A stretch of 64,000 bases of DNA from Azorinus chamasolen (taxonomy: Eukaryota > Mollusca > Bivalvia > Cardiida > Solecurtidae), in contig OY755241.1 in NCBI GenBank assembly GCA_963576725.1, positions 27,034,853 to 27,098,852 of the forward strand, written 5' to 3'. The notes beneath the pieces are model-generated. The model was not told the origin of the DNA. It saw only the letters and a list, made by a program, of their open reading frames with translations, and did no database searches. Shown in pieces: positions 23,817 through 36,133 of the stretch. The position numbers and the translations under genes were made by a program. The first letter of the stretch is position 1, and every line of letters starts with the position of its first letter.

Positions 23817-24832
23817 AAGCTTATTACTTGAGTCTTAGATCATTCTAAAGCATCTGACCAATCAGTTACCTGAAAATGATCTTTTACTCAGAAGTTTTAT
23901 AACCTTGGACACTGCCCCTAAAACTAAAATATTGGATCGAAACTGTTTGCAAATGCGAGCCAGTGTTAGATCTAAGACAGATTAGATTACGTTCCAGAAT
24001 TCACCATTATGTCGTGAATGATAGACATGTTATTCTGTCGCTGTGAAAATCTAGAACAATGCATAATACATGTAGTTTCGAATTCACGTATCTCTTTGAC
24101 CGCCGAGGACTCCGGCAACCGACCCCCGGGGCTTGCTGCAATGGAGCAATATGTGATTACCTTTTCAACTAGTTTGGATCCAGACAAGACGCCGATGAAC
24201 TTGAAATCTCATCATCATCCAGCCTGTGTGGCAGCCGCTTACATTTAAGAAATCAACCGGAAACGTAATGCAGACGTCGTTATTTGGCACCAAATCAAAT
24301 ATACGCATGTTTGACCTAGAACTGTTCAGGTGAATATATCGAACAATTCAACGACTGAGTGGCGTGCCACTTGTATACAGCGGAAAACTCAAAAATAACT
24401 TTCTTGTCAGTTCGAAGGCTCCTATATGAATCGCCCTGTTTGCTTTTGGCGAATATAAGTGAATGTACACTTTCTGCCATGGTTGAATATTCCTGTGCTC
24501 ATGTGTTATTATAAAAGTACAACCAATTAATATGCTTTATATCATTACTGCTTATCCGACTATCATGTATGTTAAATGTTAAAATAAACTGCGCTTTGGT
24601 TTAGTTTGGTTTACGTCGGTTTAACAGTATTTCAGTCATATCACGACGTCCAGCTAATTACAGGTGGATGAAGACCCCAGAGGTTCTGCGCTTTGGTTTA
24701 ATTAAGATTGAGGGAACAACAAGCATCCATTTCTTGATGACTTCGTCCACAGAGTAATATTTGGATCCAACCTGTTTGCGGTCCAGTCTCGGCTAGTAGC
24801 TTGTCGACGCCTTGGCATAGTATTCGTATACT

Positions 24833-25024
24833 GTAGAATCTGTCTTACGCGGCCATCAAAAACAGATCTAACCATGGGCCTATAACCAACGTTGTAGCTT
24901 AATGCATGTCATAAGTAGTGCAGAAGTCTCCTATAGCAACTAATATTGTCCTGCATTAGATGCCCACCTGCCTTTTAAGACTAAGTTCAATAGTGAATGT
25001 CCGCTTAAGACAGGTTCTACTATA
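24833..25024. mobile_element. pogo-like MITE
   Basis: CTGTAGAATCTGTCTTACGC to CGCTTAAGACAGGTTCTAC. Central hairpin mostly lost. Confidence 0.55.
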
Positions 25025-25349
25025 TATCTGATTTAGCCATTTAAATACGGATATGCATGCACTGCCATTTGCAAACAGTGAAGACCGAGATCAAAGGGCT
25101 CATGGAGAAGCCCCCCCTGACCAGTGTATGCACTCATTGCTCTGATTGTCAAATTTAGAAACAGAGTCGATTCTATAGTAAAACTCGAGTGGGCTGCTCC
25201 ACTCTGGTAACTCACGGTTGAAAGTATTAACTCCAATTTACAGCAGTTCAACATTTTTCGCCATGAATACGTCATTTAACACATTTGAAAATATAGTAGA
25301 CCGATATCCCCTAGGAGCTGTTTGATCTGGGTATGCTGTTTGCTAATAT

Positions 25350-25590
25350 GTTACAGATGCCATGTAAATCAATGGCCTTATTTCTCTGTTGCCATGTATT
25401 TCTCGATTGCCGTGTAACTCAAAGGTCTTATTTTTCCATTGCCATGTAAATCAATGACCTTATTTCTCCATTGCCATGTAAATCAATGCCTTATTTCTCG
25501 ATCACCATGTAAATAAATGGCCTTATTTCTCTATGGCCATGTAAACCAATTCCCTTTTTTCTATTGCCATGTAAATCAATGGCCTTATTA
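25350..25590. repeat. 32-bp minisatellite
   Basis: Seven or so units of GCCATGTAAATCAATGGCC with TTATTTCTC. Confidence 0.9.
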
Positions 25591-25957
25591 TGTAGTTGAA
25601 ATCCTTATTAGGCCTGACTTTTTTGAATTTTGGAATAGTCCGTTTGAAAATTGATTATTCCAAACATCAAAAAGGTCAAGCTTATGGTGAATATATAGGG
25701 ATATTTCTACAGAAAAGTGTAATATGACAAACCGTGCAGACCCTGATCTGGGTCTACATTGTTTGTAAATGAGATTAGTGACTCATTAGTGTCACATGCT
25801 GTAAGGTTTAATACAAGACTTTAATCAATTTATGTTCGTAATGAGTACATACATGTATAAACAATTTAAGGTAAATTATAAGAAATAACAACACAAAGAG
25901 CCCAGGTCGTGTAATTCTCAATGTAACATCTAACAATTTCATTGAATTAGATGATCT

Positions 25958-26022
25958 TTAGATGATCTCCTTTAGAGTGTTTTTGTCCAGCCACCCGTCA
26001 TTGTTAAGGTTGATCAATCGTC
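25958..26022 (-). CDS. Exon 5a: terminal exon with stop
   Basis: 65 bases, acceptor CTTTTTCAG, beginning in phase 1 as exon 4a requires and ending at TAA. Encodes a 20-residue polar tail containing NLNNDGWLDKNTL. There is no hydrophobic GPI-addition segment, so the product should be soluble and secreted. The N-x-N-x-D-G spacing recalls half an EF-hand loop, but the final glutamate is absent. Confidence 0.65.
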
Positions 26023-26166
26023 CTGAAAAAGAACAGATACTTCAGGACTCATTATCCCCTAACTGATGCATATTCATACAAGACTCCACCCATTATGAAT
26101 ATTAAATTATTCAATTTTCTGAAGGCATAGATGATAACCCATTTGTACCATTATTATTCAAATAAA

Positions 26167-26345
26167 CTCCGTCCAGATCTTATTTGGGGAACCATTCATT
26201 TTCACGTGGAGGTGGGGGCACAACAGACAACATATTCGCTTGAATAAGGCATTGACATGGATAGGTTAAGCAAACCCTGATCAGAATGATCCTCCAGGAG
26301 CCCTCTGATATGGATCTACACTGTTTCCCTATGTCGTATTAGCTA
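26167..26345. mobile_element. MITE, family 7
   Basis: TTCACGTGGAGGTGGGGGCA, ATTGACATGGATAGG, hairpin ATCCTCCAGGAGCCC, CTACACTGTTTCCC. Confidence 0.6.
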
Positions 26346-26465
26346 TTTATCACATAATCTACCATGCGGGAGTGCCGTAACAGAGTGCCGTATTTCGCAG
26401 AATTGCACTAGTGCATTTTTATGCAAATTAGCAACTTTGTTAAAGTCATTTAACTTCTGTATAAG
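26346..26465. repeat. Dispersed repeat, also at 62356-62590
   Basis: Both share TTTATCACAT, GAGTGCCGTAA and CACTAGTGCATTTTTATGCA. The 62.4-kb copy ends in the inverse ATGTGATAAA, so it is an inverted-repeat element. Confidence 0.6.
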
Positions 26466-26606
26466 AGTTTGCAGACAATAAAGCGATGAAGCAGCATAAT
26501 TAGAGGCCATTTACAGACATGTGTCTATGTTTAGTAACTTCGGCGGCACCTCTTGTTGACCTTAGTTATCTCCCTTATCTAGGACGTTTACACATCAAAC
26601 AGATCA

Positions 26607-26812
26607 TAACCCTTTACTCGATGAATTATCATGTAAGAACCAATGCTTCCATGAATATTGATTAGACTAATTGCTATAATAGCATATGGACACGTGACTG
26701 AAGCTATAGTATGTCATAGGTAAACCGAACAGACCCTGGATAGAAGGTCCCTGTAAGAAGCGTCTCATCTGGGTCTATTCTATTTGCAAAGGTGTAGAAA
26801 GGGCGTAAATTT
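26607..26812 (+). mobile_element. TTAA MITE, family 1
   Basis: AACCCTTTACTCGATGAATT to GGTGTAGAAAGGGCG. Central hairpin degenerate. Lies in the exon 4a-5a intron. Confidence 0.7.
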
Positions 26813-27404
26813 ATCAAAAGGTGTTTACAGAATGATCGTTTTCTTAAATTATTTCTCTGTTGAATATTCATGCAAGAAATATAGATTCTATGAATATCAA
26901 TTGGCTGATATTTAAACGGGCTATAAACACAGGACTTTTACTGCAAAAGTTTGATCTATATTACCCCTAGCAAATGGCAGATTCATAACTCCCTCAAAAA
27001 TGACTTTAGAGTTATAACCCTTGTTGACTGAGCACCCACTCATCACCCTCTATCAAATATAACGTTTCACTGTTGTGCATATAGTACTTTAGGAGTAATG
27101 CTCCGTACAAAAATCCGGATGGACTGAAGAGCGGACGGACACACGGACATGCTCAATTTCAATAATGGGAGGTAGAAAAACACCATAGACACGCATTCTA
27201 GAATCACACGAGAAACAAACACCCTTTAAAAATGTCCAAGAAACAAATATTACCAGAGCAACAGGAAAGGTGCGTACTCAATACAAAAATCTGCATTTCT
27301 CCAATAAATACTATATTATGTTGTCACTTTATAGGGTTTGGTGGGGCAGTGAAGGAGTTATTCCTTCATATTGTCTGGACTTCTTATCTTAGAAAAGATA
27401 TCCT

Positions 27405-27860
27405 ATAAACAAATATCTAAGAAATAGATATCCGAGACACCAACATCCCAGAAACAAACATCATAGAGAAACTACCCACGAAACAAACATCATAGAAACA
27501 AACATCATAGAGCAACTACCCACGAAACAAACATCATAGAGAAACTATCCACGAAACAAACATCATAGAAACAAACATCATAGAGCAACTACCCATGAAG
27601 CAAACATCATAGAAACAAATATCATAGAGCATCTACCAACGAAACAAACATCATAGAGCAACTACCAACGAAAAAAACATCATAGAAACAAACATCATAG
27701 AGCAACTACCAACAAAACATTATAGAAACAAACATCATACAGCAACTATCACAAAACATCATAGAAACAAACATCATAGAGCAACTGCCAACGAAACAAA
27801 CATCATAGAAACACATATCTTGAAAACAATCGTCCTATTATACATGTCCTACGCACACAT
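27405..27860. repeat. Composite minisatellite (ACAAACATCATAGA)
   Basis: Alternating GAAACAAACATCATAGA and GCAACTACCAACG blocks in irregular order. Confidence 0.9.
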
Positions 27861-27864
27861 ATCG

Positions 27865-28078
27865 TTAGTCTTTGGCCTGCTATCGGCAGATGAGTGAATA
27901 CCTATGCAAACAGTTTGGATCCAGATGAAACGCCGAGTAACTTGGCGTCTCATCAGGATCGAAACTGTTTGATATCCTGATTGCATTTTGGTAAACAAAT
28001 TGCTTAAAGCTTGAATTTTGAAAATGTTTTAAGTGAAAATTTATGTAAAATAATTTACTCAGCAGGCTAAAGGTTAAA
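27865..28078 (+). mobile_element. TTAA MITE, family 6
   Basis: TTTGGCCTGCTATCGG to CAGCAGGCTAAAGGTTAA, hairpin AACGCCGAGTAACTTGGCG. Confidence 0.75.
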
Positions 28079-28215
28079 ACGAATAGTACACATATCCTTG
28101 ACGTACGCATTCTAGGACAAATATCATTGACATACACATTCTAGAACACATATCCTTGACATACGCATTCTAGAACAGATGTCCCTGACATACGTATTCT
28201 AGAACACATATTCTC
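28075..28215. repeat. 30-bp minisatellite (short)
   Basis: Four units of CTTGACATACGCATTCTAGA. Confidence 0.8.
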
Positions 28216-29272
28216 GCTTCTCAGCCGTGATAGATAAGCAGATTTACTAAATATAGCCGTACTAGAAATCCTTATCTGGAAAATCCCGTGACTAGTGTAG
28301 TCATACGCGCGATTGGGTAAAACCAATACAAGGGAAGGAACTCTTACAGAATTATACCAACATTTTTAAAGGCAACAACCTTATGAATTGAAATTATTAT
28401 AAGTAATTAGCACGAATATGAAATTCTTTTTATCATATAAACACTGTAAAAGCTTTAATTAAGACGTTGTTTTGTAGTCACTCAGTCATTTGTATTTTAC
28501 GCCAAAACGTAACGTTTGTGGTTGTCATAACAAATGACGTCATTTTGGTGTCACGCCAAAAGTTATGCTGCAGTTTGTTGCTATTAGATATGGAAGTCGT
28601 ATTACGCAATGTAACGTAGTACTTCACAAAATTCGTTAATTTACTTGGTTTTAGGGTGTATCACAGCGAGAAAAATAATCAAGCATGGATTTTGTTAAAG
28701 CCCATATTTGATTTTATTATCCTTGACATACGCATTCTAGAACCATATTTCTCGCTTCTCAGCCGTGCTAGATAAGCTGAGTTACTAAAAATAGCCGTAC
28801 TAGAAATCCTTATGTGGAACATCCCGTGACTAGTGTATTCATACGCGCGATTGGGTAAAATCAATACAATGGAATGAATTCTTAAAAGAATTATACCAAT
28901 CAATAGGCAACAACCTTATGAATTGAAATTAATATAAGTAATAATTATACCAACATTTCTAAAGGCAACAACCTTATGAATCGAAATTAATATAAGTAAG
29001 AAGCATGAATATGAAATTCTATTTATCATATAAACCTATTAAGCCTATTTAATTAACCGAAAACGTTGTTTTGTAGTCACTCAGTCATTTATATTTACGC
29101 CAAAACGTAACGGTTGTGGTTGTCATAACAAATGACGTCATTGTCACGCCTAAAGTTATGATGCGGTCTGTTGCTATTAGATATGGAAGTCGTATTACGC
29201 ATTGTAAAGTCATACTTAACAAAATTCGTTAATTTAATTGGTTTTAAGGCTTATTTCAGCGAGAAAAACAAT
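28150..29272. repeat. Tandem duplication of a ~540-590 bp segment
   Basis: CTCGCTTCTCAGCCGTG at 28213 and 28751, and CAAGCATGG(A/G)TTTTGTTAAA at about 28680 and 29273. The second copy has an extra internal duplication of about 55 bp. Confidence 0.8.
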
Positions 29273-29413
29273 CAAGCATGGGTTTTGTTAAAGCCGGGGG
29301 TTCTATACCCTCGATTGGTCTGGTCCAATCGGAAACTCGCTAAAGCTCGTTTCCGAATGGAACAGACCAACTCCGGATATAGAAACCCCCATCTTTAACA
29401 AAACCCATGCTTG
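29273..29413. mobile_element. Foldback hairpin, loop type CTCGCTAAAGCTCG
   Basis: About 60-bp arms beginning CAAGCATGGGTTTTGTTAAA and ending with the inverse. The loop AAACTCGCTAAAGCTCGTTT also occurs at 33.3 and 62.7 kb with unrelated arms. Confidence 0.75.
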
Positions 29414-29449
29414 ATTCTATTAATCCAAGTAAAAAAGACACCATCTTAC

Positions 29450-29585
29450 CTTTGACAGCCTCACACGCGATGTTGTTGCACATATCATCCCCGCAGCAAA
29501 TGGAGCAGATTTGTTTGTCTCTCTTACCAAAGTCTCCCTGGCTCGCCTCTAGATTAAGAATGATATTGACCAATATCTGACATTC
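29450..29585 (-). CDS. Exon 4a: C-terminal finger, CC-x-D-x-CN core
   Basis: 136 bases, phase 0 to 1, acceptor TTTTACAG, donor GTAAGA. Starts ECQIL, mid-exon FGKR, then ICSICCGDDMCNNIAC. Nearly the same core as exon 4c. It lies 37 bases from a long foldback hairpin in the downstream intron (29273-29413). Confidence 0.85.
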
Positions 29586-29899
29586 CTGTAAAACAAGTCA
29601 AGACAAAAGAAATACAAACAACTGGATCCGAGGTTATAAAGCGTTTCTGATTCAGTATGTGTTCATTCTCAAGCATCTAGCCAAGCTCAAAATCTGACCA
29701 AATCTCAGTGTAACGCACGACTAAGCTGAACTATTCTTCTATCTTCGCTTTATTCTCCACATCGCCAATTCGCCCCATTACTGTATGCTAGTAATGACTT
29801 TATGATAAATCGATTGCCCTGGAAAACTGATGAAATGAGTACCTCTCTGTGTCATTAAGATAAAACATGTATATTGCTGTGGCACAAAGAACAAACGAG

Positions 29900-30425
29900 T
29901 ATCTCGCTGTGTAACGAAGTCATTGGTGTGTCACTAAGACCTAGGGGTGTCACTAAGACCTCGGTTTGTTACTAAGATCTCAGTGTGTTACTAAGACCTC
30001 GGCATGTCACTAAGACCTCGGTTTGTCACTACGACCTAGGTGTGTCACTAAGATATCCATGTATTACTAAGACCTCGGTGTGTCACTAATACCTCGGTGT
30101 GTTAATAAGACCTCAGTGTGTTACCAAGACATTGATGTGTCACTAAGATCTCGGTGTGTTACTAAGACCTCGGTGTGTTACTAAGACTTCGGTGTGTTAC
30201 TACGACCTAGGTGTGTCACTAAGATATCAGTGTCTTACTAAGACCTCGGTGTGTCACTAAGACCACGGTGTGTCACTAAGATCTCTGTCTGTTACCAATA
30301 CCTCGCTGTGTCACTAAGATCTCGGTGTGTCACTAAGATCTCGGTGTGTTACTAAGATCTCGCTGTGTCGCTGTGTCACTAAGATCTCGCTGTGTCACTA
30401 ATATCGACGTGAGTTACAAAGATCT
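29900..30425. repeat. 19-bp minisatellite
   Basis: More than 25 degenerate units of GTGTCACTAAGACCTCGGT, upstream of exon 4a in its intron. Confidence 0.9.
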
Positions 30426-30649
30426 ACAATGTTAGTTACTTGGACTGTATTACTGGAAAGAAATGGAAATACACTAATTGTGAAAGAAGCCAAATATAAT
30501 ACCCTTTTTGTTGGCGACCATTCTTTTGAATTCACTGAAATAACAAGTGTTAGTTGATCAGACATTGTCATTTGTTCGACTTATTTTACCAACAGCAGAG
30601 TGTGTGAATGATTTAAGACCCAATACAGACATTTCGATATACACGAATC

Positions 30650-30896
30650 AGCTAATCCTTTTCTTGCTTAAAATTAAATTAGATCTAGATTTCTCCTTAT
30701 TACATGTCCTTTTGTATAATAACATATACATATATCTTCACGGGATACACATATTTCTCTGTGCAATCACTGCTGTAGAGTGTACTGGTTGCATAATCAA
30801 TTTGTAAATAGTACTGACTCTGATGAAACAGCTCCTGCAAGGTCTTCACTATTTACAGGTAGGTATAGTGACGTGAACAGCAAGAAAAGAGTTAAA
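30650..30896 (+). mobile_element. TTAA MITE, family 4
   Basis: TCCTTTTCTTGCT to ACAGCAAGAAAAGAGTTAA. Right hairpin arm deleted. Confidence 0.7.
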
Positions 30897-30974
30897 ATAT
30901 CACAGTTATTTGATCGACGGAATACTGTCGCATTTAACTACTTGTCCATTAAACAGGGCATACTCAGGTTCTAT

Positions 30975-31130
30975 GCTTATAAAGCTTTTAGTTGAGTCTG
31001 AGTTTCGTTCTCAGGCTTTTGATTGGTCAGATTGAGTTCTCAAGCTTCTGATTGGTCAGATTTGAGCCAAAGGCTCAAATCTGACTAATCAAAAGCTTGA
31101 GAACGATCTCAGACTCAACTAAAAGCTTTA
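30975..31130. repeat. Inverted repeat
   Basis: TATAAAGCTTTTAGTTGAGT is matched by its inverse near 31110-31132, with GATTGGTCAGATT(T)GAG between the arms. Confidence 0.7.
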
Positions 31131-31312
31131 TAAGCATGGACCCTGGTCTGGTTACTCATACAGGAGCCCTTTGACCTTGGTCGAGTCTGCCAACGCGTCC
31201 AAACGTGTATCTATCAGGTACACGAATAAACTGGATATATATAAACAGTGCAGACCCTGGAAAAGTTCGATAACACATATTTGACACTACACGCAATGCA
31301 CATTGACCCATT

Positions 31313-31516
31313 CCTTTTATATCCAACCTCTGTAACAAATCTATTGAAAATGAGCGTTTACTACGACAAAGGAATTGTTGAAATAATTGTATAGTTTTAT
31401 AATAATTGTGATGAATAGAGCATTTGCTCCATAGGAGGAAATGCACTACTTACAATGGTTTCAAAAAATGAATTTTACAGAGACACCAAAAGAGGTTAGT
31501 TAGAGGGAATGGGTTA
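31313..31516 (-). mobile_element. TTAA MITE, family 3
   Basis: GACCCATTCC to GGGAATGGGTTAA, hairpin GAGCATTTGCTCC. Confidence 0.7.
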
Positions 31517-31684
31517 ACCCTTTTCCTGTCACGCACGACAAAGATCAGCAAACTGAAAATTTACTGATTCCAATGGATTTCGTTAGTATTTTACAAGAAT
31601 GCATTGACGATACTGTCACATCTATAGCAAATGGTACGTACGACATCGGTGAATGTGTGATTGCCTATCCAAATATTTAGACAC

Positions 31685-31934
31685 TTAAACCTTCTATTGC
31701 TGAATTTTAAAATACATTTCTCCTTCTTTATCCATGCCCTGTTGTATAGTTACATATATCTTCACTGTGTACAAGTGTATCGCTGTGCAATCACTGCTGT
31801 GGAATGCACTGGTTGCAAAGTCAACTTGTAAATAGTGCAGGCCCTGATGAGACAGCTCCTGCAGGAGCTGTCTCATCTGGGTCTTCACTATTTACAGGTA
31901 GGTATATTGACGTGAAAAGCAAGCGAAGGGTTAA
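31685..31934 (+). mobile_element. TTAA MITE, family 4, complete
   Basis: TTAAACCTTCTATTGCTG to AGCAAGCGAAGGGTTAA, perfect GAGACAGCTCCTGCAGGAGC hairpin. Confidence 0.85.
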
Positions 31935-33223
31935 ACTATATTTTTTAAAGATAATGTAAACAGCAATGGCCTGAGAAGTATAGCAGATGGCAATATTTGC
32001 AGATGGCAATTACTAAAGAGTAAAGGGATCTGGTCAGATGTAAGCGCTGCAGATATAGGTCAACCAGTGCGTCAGGGACATAACGTCTGATCAGTGTCTA
32101 CACTGTCTATCAGGATAAATAGTAACGTAGAACACTGCGTTTCATTGGGGGAGTATGTTTGGACCAGCGACCATTTCTATGATATTTAGACGTTTTGCAA
32201 ATGAAACATCCACATTTCTCATAACCCTGTTCTCAATGAATACATGTGTAAGAAAGTATGATATCATAAATATTAATTAGATTAATGTGTTTTATAACAT
32301 AACTCGTGGCTTCAGCGTGACGCAACACTATCATATATATTTTGATATTTATAGGCATATATTCACTAGTGAATAACATTCGAACGACCTAACTGTATTC
32401 ATACGCGCTGTCAAAACAAACTGGTGGACGGTGACCTACCTGTCAACGACTGAGTCAGGATAGATGGCAAAGGACTGTTGGCACTTGCGCCTTAATTTCG
32501 ATAAAATATACAAGTTATAATCGCTGTCAGTAAATATCTACAAAATGTATGCAAAAAAAACCTACCAACTACTCTGACTCAAACTATCCATCCTACATAA
32601 AAGTTTGCCTCCACAACTTTACATTTTCTTCAACGCATGTCCTTTTGTTTATGCAGATATCTACTCTTAAAAATGTCTCGTCAATCAACAACTATAGTCA
32701 TCTGAATCCAGCAGAGCACAAACCTATTTCAAATATGTTATATACTCCAAATTAGCTGATCGCGAAAATCTTCCTCCTGTTCCAGCACAGTTTTATGCAG
32801 CAGTTCGTATCCCTGAATCTTTTGTCGATTTCAATAAACATTTTCAATGAATTTGAATCGAAATCTTTTTTCTCGGTGGAAATGTCCATGTTCATTTGTA
32901 TAGAACACTGATGAAGGGTTTAATATGCCAAAACGAATGCGCATTTTGAATCCCATTGACAGTGAGTGTTAGACGTGTAGGCGAACTGTATTGGTCTTCT
33001 TTTAAACTATGAGCAAATAACGCACTTTACACAGACACATGTTGTGTACAGTGACGTTATAATGTGACGCATTTGTATGTCGAAACTGTAACTCAAATTT
33101 ATTTTGACGTGTTTTTGTAGGATTTTGTTATCATAAACTATCACAGTTAAATTCTATAACAATCCACGTTACTGCTGAAATATAGGCTGCAAATAACATT
33201 TGTGTTTGTTATGTTATAAATAG
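31935..33223. other. No gene recognised
   Basis: A partial family 1 MITE near 32225-32310. ACTGATGAAGGG...CCAAAACG near 32911 recalls the 3' region of Penelope-like elements. Nothing else identifiable. Confidence 0.3.
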
Positions 33224-33364
33224 AATCTTGCATTTGTGTTCTTGATTATTGGATTTATTAAATTAGTCTTTTTAAAACGATAAACAACTCGCTAAAGCTT
33301 GTTTCTATCGTTTTAAAAAGACTCATTTAATAAATCCAATAATCAAGATCACTCATGTAAGATC
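33224..33364. mobile_element. Foldback hairpin, loop CTCGCTAAAGCTTG
   Basis: Arms from ATCTTGCAT to ATGTAAGAT, about 55 bp each, built on TTGATTATTGGATTTATTAA. The loop is shared with 29.3 and 62.7 kb. Confidence 0.75.
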
Positions 33365-33548
33365 CTCTATGTATAATAGCACATTACCACAAAGTTGCGG
33401 CCATGGCAGAAACTGTAGAATCATGTCTACATTATATCGTAAGCAAACAGAGCAGAATCTGATCAGACGGTTCCTATAGGAGCCGTCTAATCTGGATATA
33501 CCCTGTTTGCAAAAGTGCAGAAAGGCGCATTTATGGAGTAAAGGGATA
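33365..33548 (+). mobile_element. TTAA MITE, family 1, left-truncated
   Basis: GGCAGAAACTGTAGAATCAT, hairpin GACGGTTCCTATAGGAGCC, TTATGGAGTAAAGGG. It abuts the foldback hairpin. Confidence 0.7.
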
Positions 33549-33672
33549 AATCGATTTGTCTGGAATCAATCACTTTTGGATCCTAATGAGACACCTCTTA
33601 CATGAATATTCATGGACTAAAGGGTAAAGTTGGTTATTTTCTTAGCGTGTTTACAATGTCTGGTACACATAC

Positions 33673-33744
33673 CTTCTTCTTCCTGCAGCTTGTTAGGTGT
33701 CGGAGAGAGTTATCACCATGGGTATACGTGCTGGCAAAACACAT
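33673..33744 (-). CDS. Exon 3a: middle of three-finger domain
   Basis: 72 bases, phase 0-0, acceptor GTATTGCAG, donor GTATGT. Opens MCFASTYTHGDNSLRH and closes TSCRKKK. It is much closer to exon 3c (MCFANTYIGNDNTLRH) than to 3b or 3d, so cassette a and gene C are nearest relatives. Confidence 0.85.
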
Positions 33745-34440
33745 CTGCAATACAACAACCCTGGATCTTACTTGTGTGTTGGCATTCGTGATCTTCATCA
33801 TTTTACTAACCCTTTCCTTCATACAAACATGTTTCAACGCATTTATAAACAGGGTAGACAGCGCATCCGTGAGTAACTTTCCAAACAATTTGAGTCCAGA
33901 TGAAATGCCGAGATACTCGGCGTCTCACGGGGATCTATACTGTTAGACACACCAAAGAATTTGAAGGACGGTCCTTCTGAAACTTACAGCAGACGATGGT
34001 GCTTACAAGCGCTAAATGACTAAACTCACAATGGTGAGTAGTAAACAAGTGTAATCGGATTTTACAAGAACTCTTTTTGTTCCATAAAATTTGTTCCACT
34101 GCGTCTCTAGACCGACGTTATTTTAAACGCTGCGATGTCCTTCAATATGACATGGATGGAAATCACGGTAAAACGTATTGTTTTGATGCAATCAGTTATT
34201 CCATAGACACCATGCCGTATTCCATTACATCTGACTGCTTACAAACAATCTGGCACCCGAATATCATTATTACATTATGACGAACGATGCTTAACCCATT
34301 AGTACTCCGTGTCTCTTAAAAAGAAATAGACACATAGCCAAGACCCAGACCGGAGTGCTCCAGCAAATACTCGTACTTTGATGTGCCTCTCCATGTAAAA
34401 ATCAATGTGTTCCTAAGTAAAATCTAGACAGATTTACTTA

Positions 34441-34688
34441 ACACCTTCTCTGTTCTACGTTTATTCCTAATTTCAATATCTACTGAATATTCTTGAACAA
34501 AATAGTTGTAATAAAATATGGAAGGTGGCCTATTGTAGCCATTTCAGAAAGTGAATAAACCGATCTATCAAATTCCATTAGCAAACAAAGCAGACCCTGA
34601 TCAGGCGGCTCCTCTAGGAGCCGTTTTTATCTTGGTCTACTCTATTTGCAAATGCGTGAAAATACGTTTATATGAGGGAAAGGGTCAA
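34441..34688 (-). mobile_element. TTAA MITE, family 2
   Basis: AATTTCAATATCTACTGAAT, hairpin GGCGGCTCCTCTAGGAGCC, TTTATATGAGGGAAAGGG. Confidence 0.75.
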
Positions 34689-34847
34689 ACAATATTGGAA
34701 TATATGGGTTAAGTCAACGCGATGTGATAACAGAATTAACCCTTTGAGAGAAATACATTTTAACTTTTCAAATTCAAATACGATAAAACCCTCTTGTGAG
34801 ACCTCAAAACATAGGTGTGCTTATGTGTTGAGGACGGGGGCGGCAGC

Positions 34848-35150
34848 TTAATGCAGGATCTCCCACTTTCAGAATATATGTACTTCACAACAGAATGTGT
34901 TAAGTGCTCGTGTGGCGCCAGTAAAAAGTCGACCCGTACTTCATAATCAGTGTTGTTATATTTTCTGGTCCATCAGGATCATTAGTCTCGATTTTCTTAG
35001 TTACGAAAATTGAATACCACTTAAACCGGTGCTAGGGGGCGTGAGTAGTGTTGTACTTTTAATAACTGATAATGAACAGGCTCAATAAAACCGAGCCTAC
35101 AAGTTTCTCTTTTGGCATTGCTGTTTTTGATTTCGAAGGATCAACTTAAA
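34848..35150. repeat. ~290-bp LTR-like repeat unit
   Basis: GGATCTCCCACTTTCAG, TGTTAAGTGCTCGTGTGGCG, GGGCGTGAGTAGTGTTG, CAATAAAACCGAG, ending TTTCGAAGGATC. It contains an AATAAA signal like a solo LTR. Related copies at 46.4-46.9 and 53.05-53.2 kb. Confidence 0.55.
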
Positions 35151-35179
35151 CAGAAAGCTCGTATACAGTCAAACCTTAC

Positions 35180-35283
35180 TTCATCCGCCTGACACACTGT
35201 CCTTCTTTTGCAGTCTTCGGGGTAATGAGGGGGTGGGGGATGTAGAGTGCCGTCACACTGGTTACAAAGTGTCAGGTTTGTGG
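35180..35283 (-). CDS. Exon 2a: first finger of three-finger domain
   Basis: 104 bases, acceptor TTTTCAG, donor GTAAGG, phase 1 to 0. Encodes TLCNQCDG, a proline-rich insertion (HPPPPHYP), then C-x5-C and ends Q-A-D-E. The loop between the second and third cysteines is longer than in exons 2b and 2d, as expected for a variable finger loop. Confidence 0.8.
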
Positions 35284-35451
35284 CTGAAAAGACGTACATT
35301 ATAGATATAAAACAAATGCTCATTATAGAACAGAGGTCCAGACAAAGTGCGTAAACTGAAACATTTTCAAAAATAACATCTTTTTTTCTGCACCATGTAC
35401 CAATATTGTGACCACTCTTTCGAATCGTCCCTGAAGGCGATTCTAAAGAGT

Positions 35452-35602
35452 ACAGTAAAACCTCTCTATGACGGCTACTAAATTACATCAACTATTTTGT
35501 GTTAAAGGCTGGTGGCTGCTTAAAGCAATTTGAAAGTAAAACAGAACGCTCCTATAGGAGCGTTCTGTTTTACTTTCACCTTGCTTTAAGCAGCCACCTG
35601 CC
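35452..35602. mobile_element. pogo-like MITE with long hairpin
   Basis: CAGTAAAACCTCTCTATGAC left end. GGTGGCTGCTTAAAGCAA... arms around AACGCTCCTATAGGAGCGTT. Confidence 0.75.
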
Positions 35603-36133
35603 ACAAATACCAACTCATTCACACAATTTAGTCACAACATATGTAGATTTTAGTATTTGAGGACGTACCTATTTTATTTGTAGGCCTGTAGAGTTAAGTA
35701 AAACCTGTCTAACGCGACCACTCTAATTCATGGTCATTACTGAAAGTAGTAGCTTAAAACCTCATTACACTACTGACGAATTAAGGATTACCTTTGCAAA
35801 CAGTTTGGATCCAGATGAGACACCCAATAACGCGGTATCTCATCAGGATCCAAACAAATTTGACAATATGATATTTAGTGAAAACATAGAAGAAAGATAT
35901 ACCCGAGAGGACAATCGCTCAGAGTGCACTAGCTTAAACCTTTTCTTTAAACAATTTTTTTTCTCGTCTTTGCACACAGAGTTGAACCAGATCAGACATT
36001 CTCTGAGGGGTTAATGCAGGACGAAACGTTTGAAAAAACCCTACCGAGGTCCAGACTTTTATCTGTATATGACAGTTATAGAGAGGTTTTACTGTATAAC
36101 AAAACAATTCCTACATAAAACTGGGCTTTACAA

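Noticed and set aside
27405..27860. CRISPR-like array
   Set aside because: Eukaryotic context; the units are variable-length tandem repeats without unique spacers.
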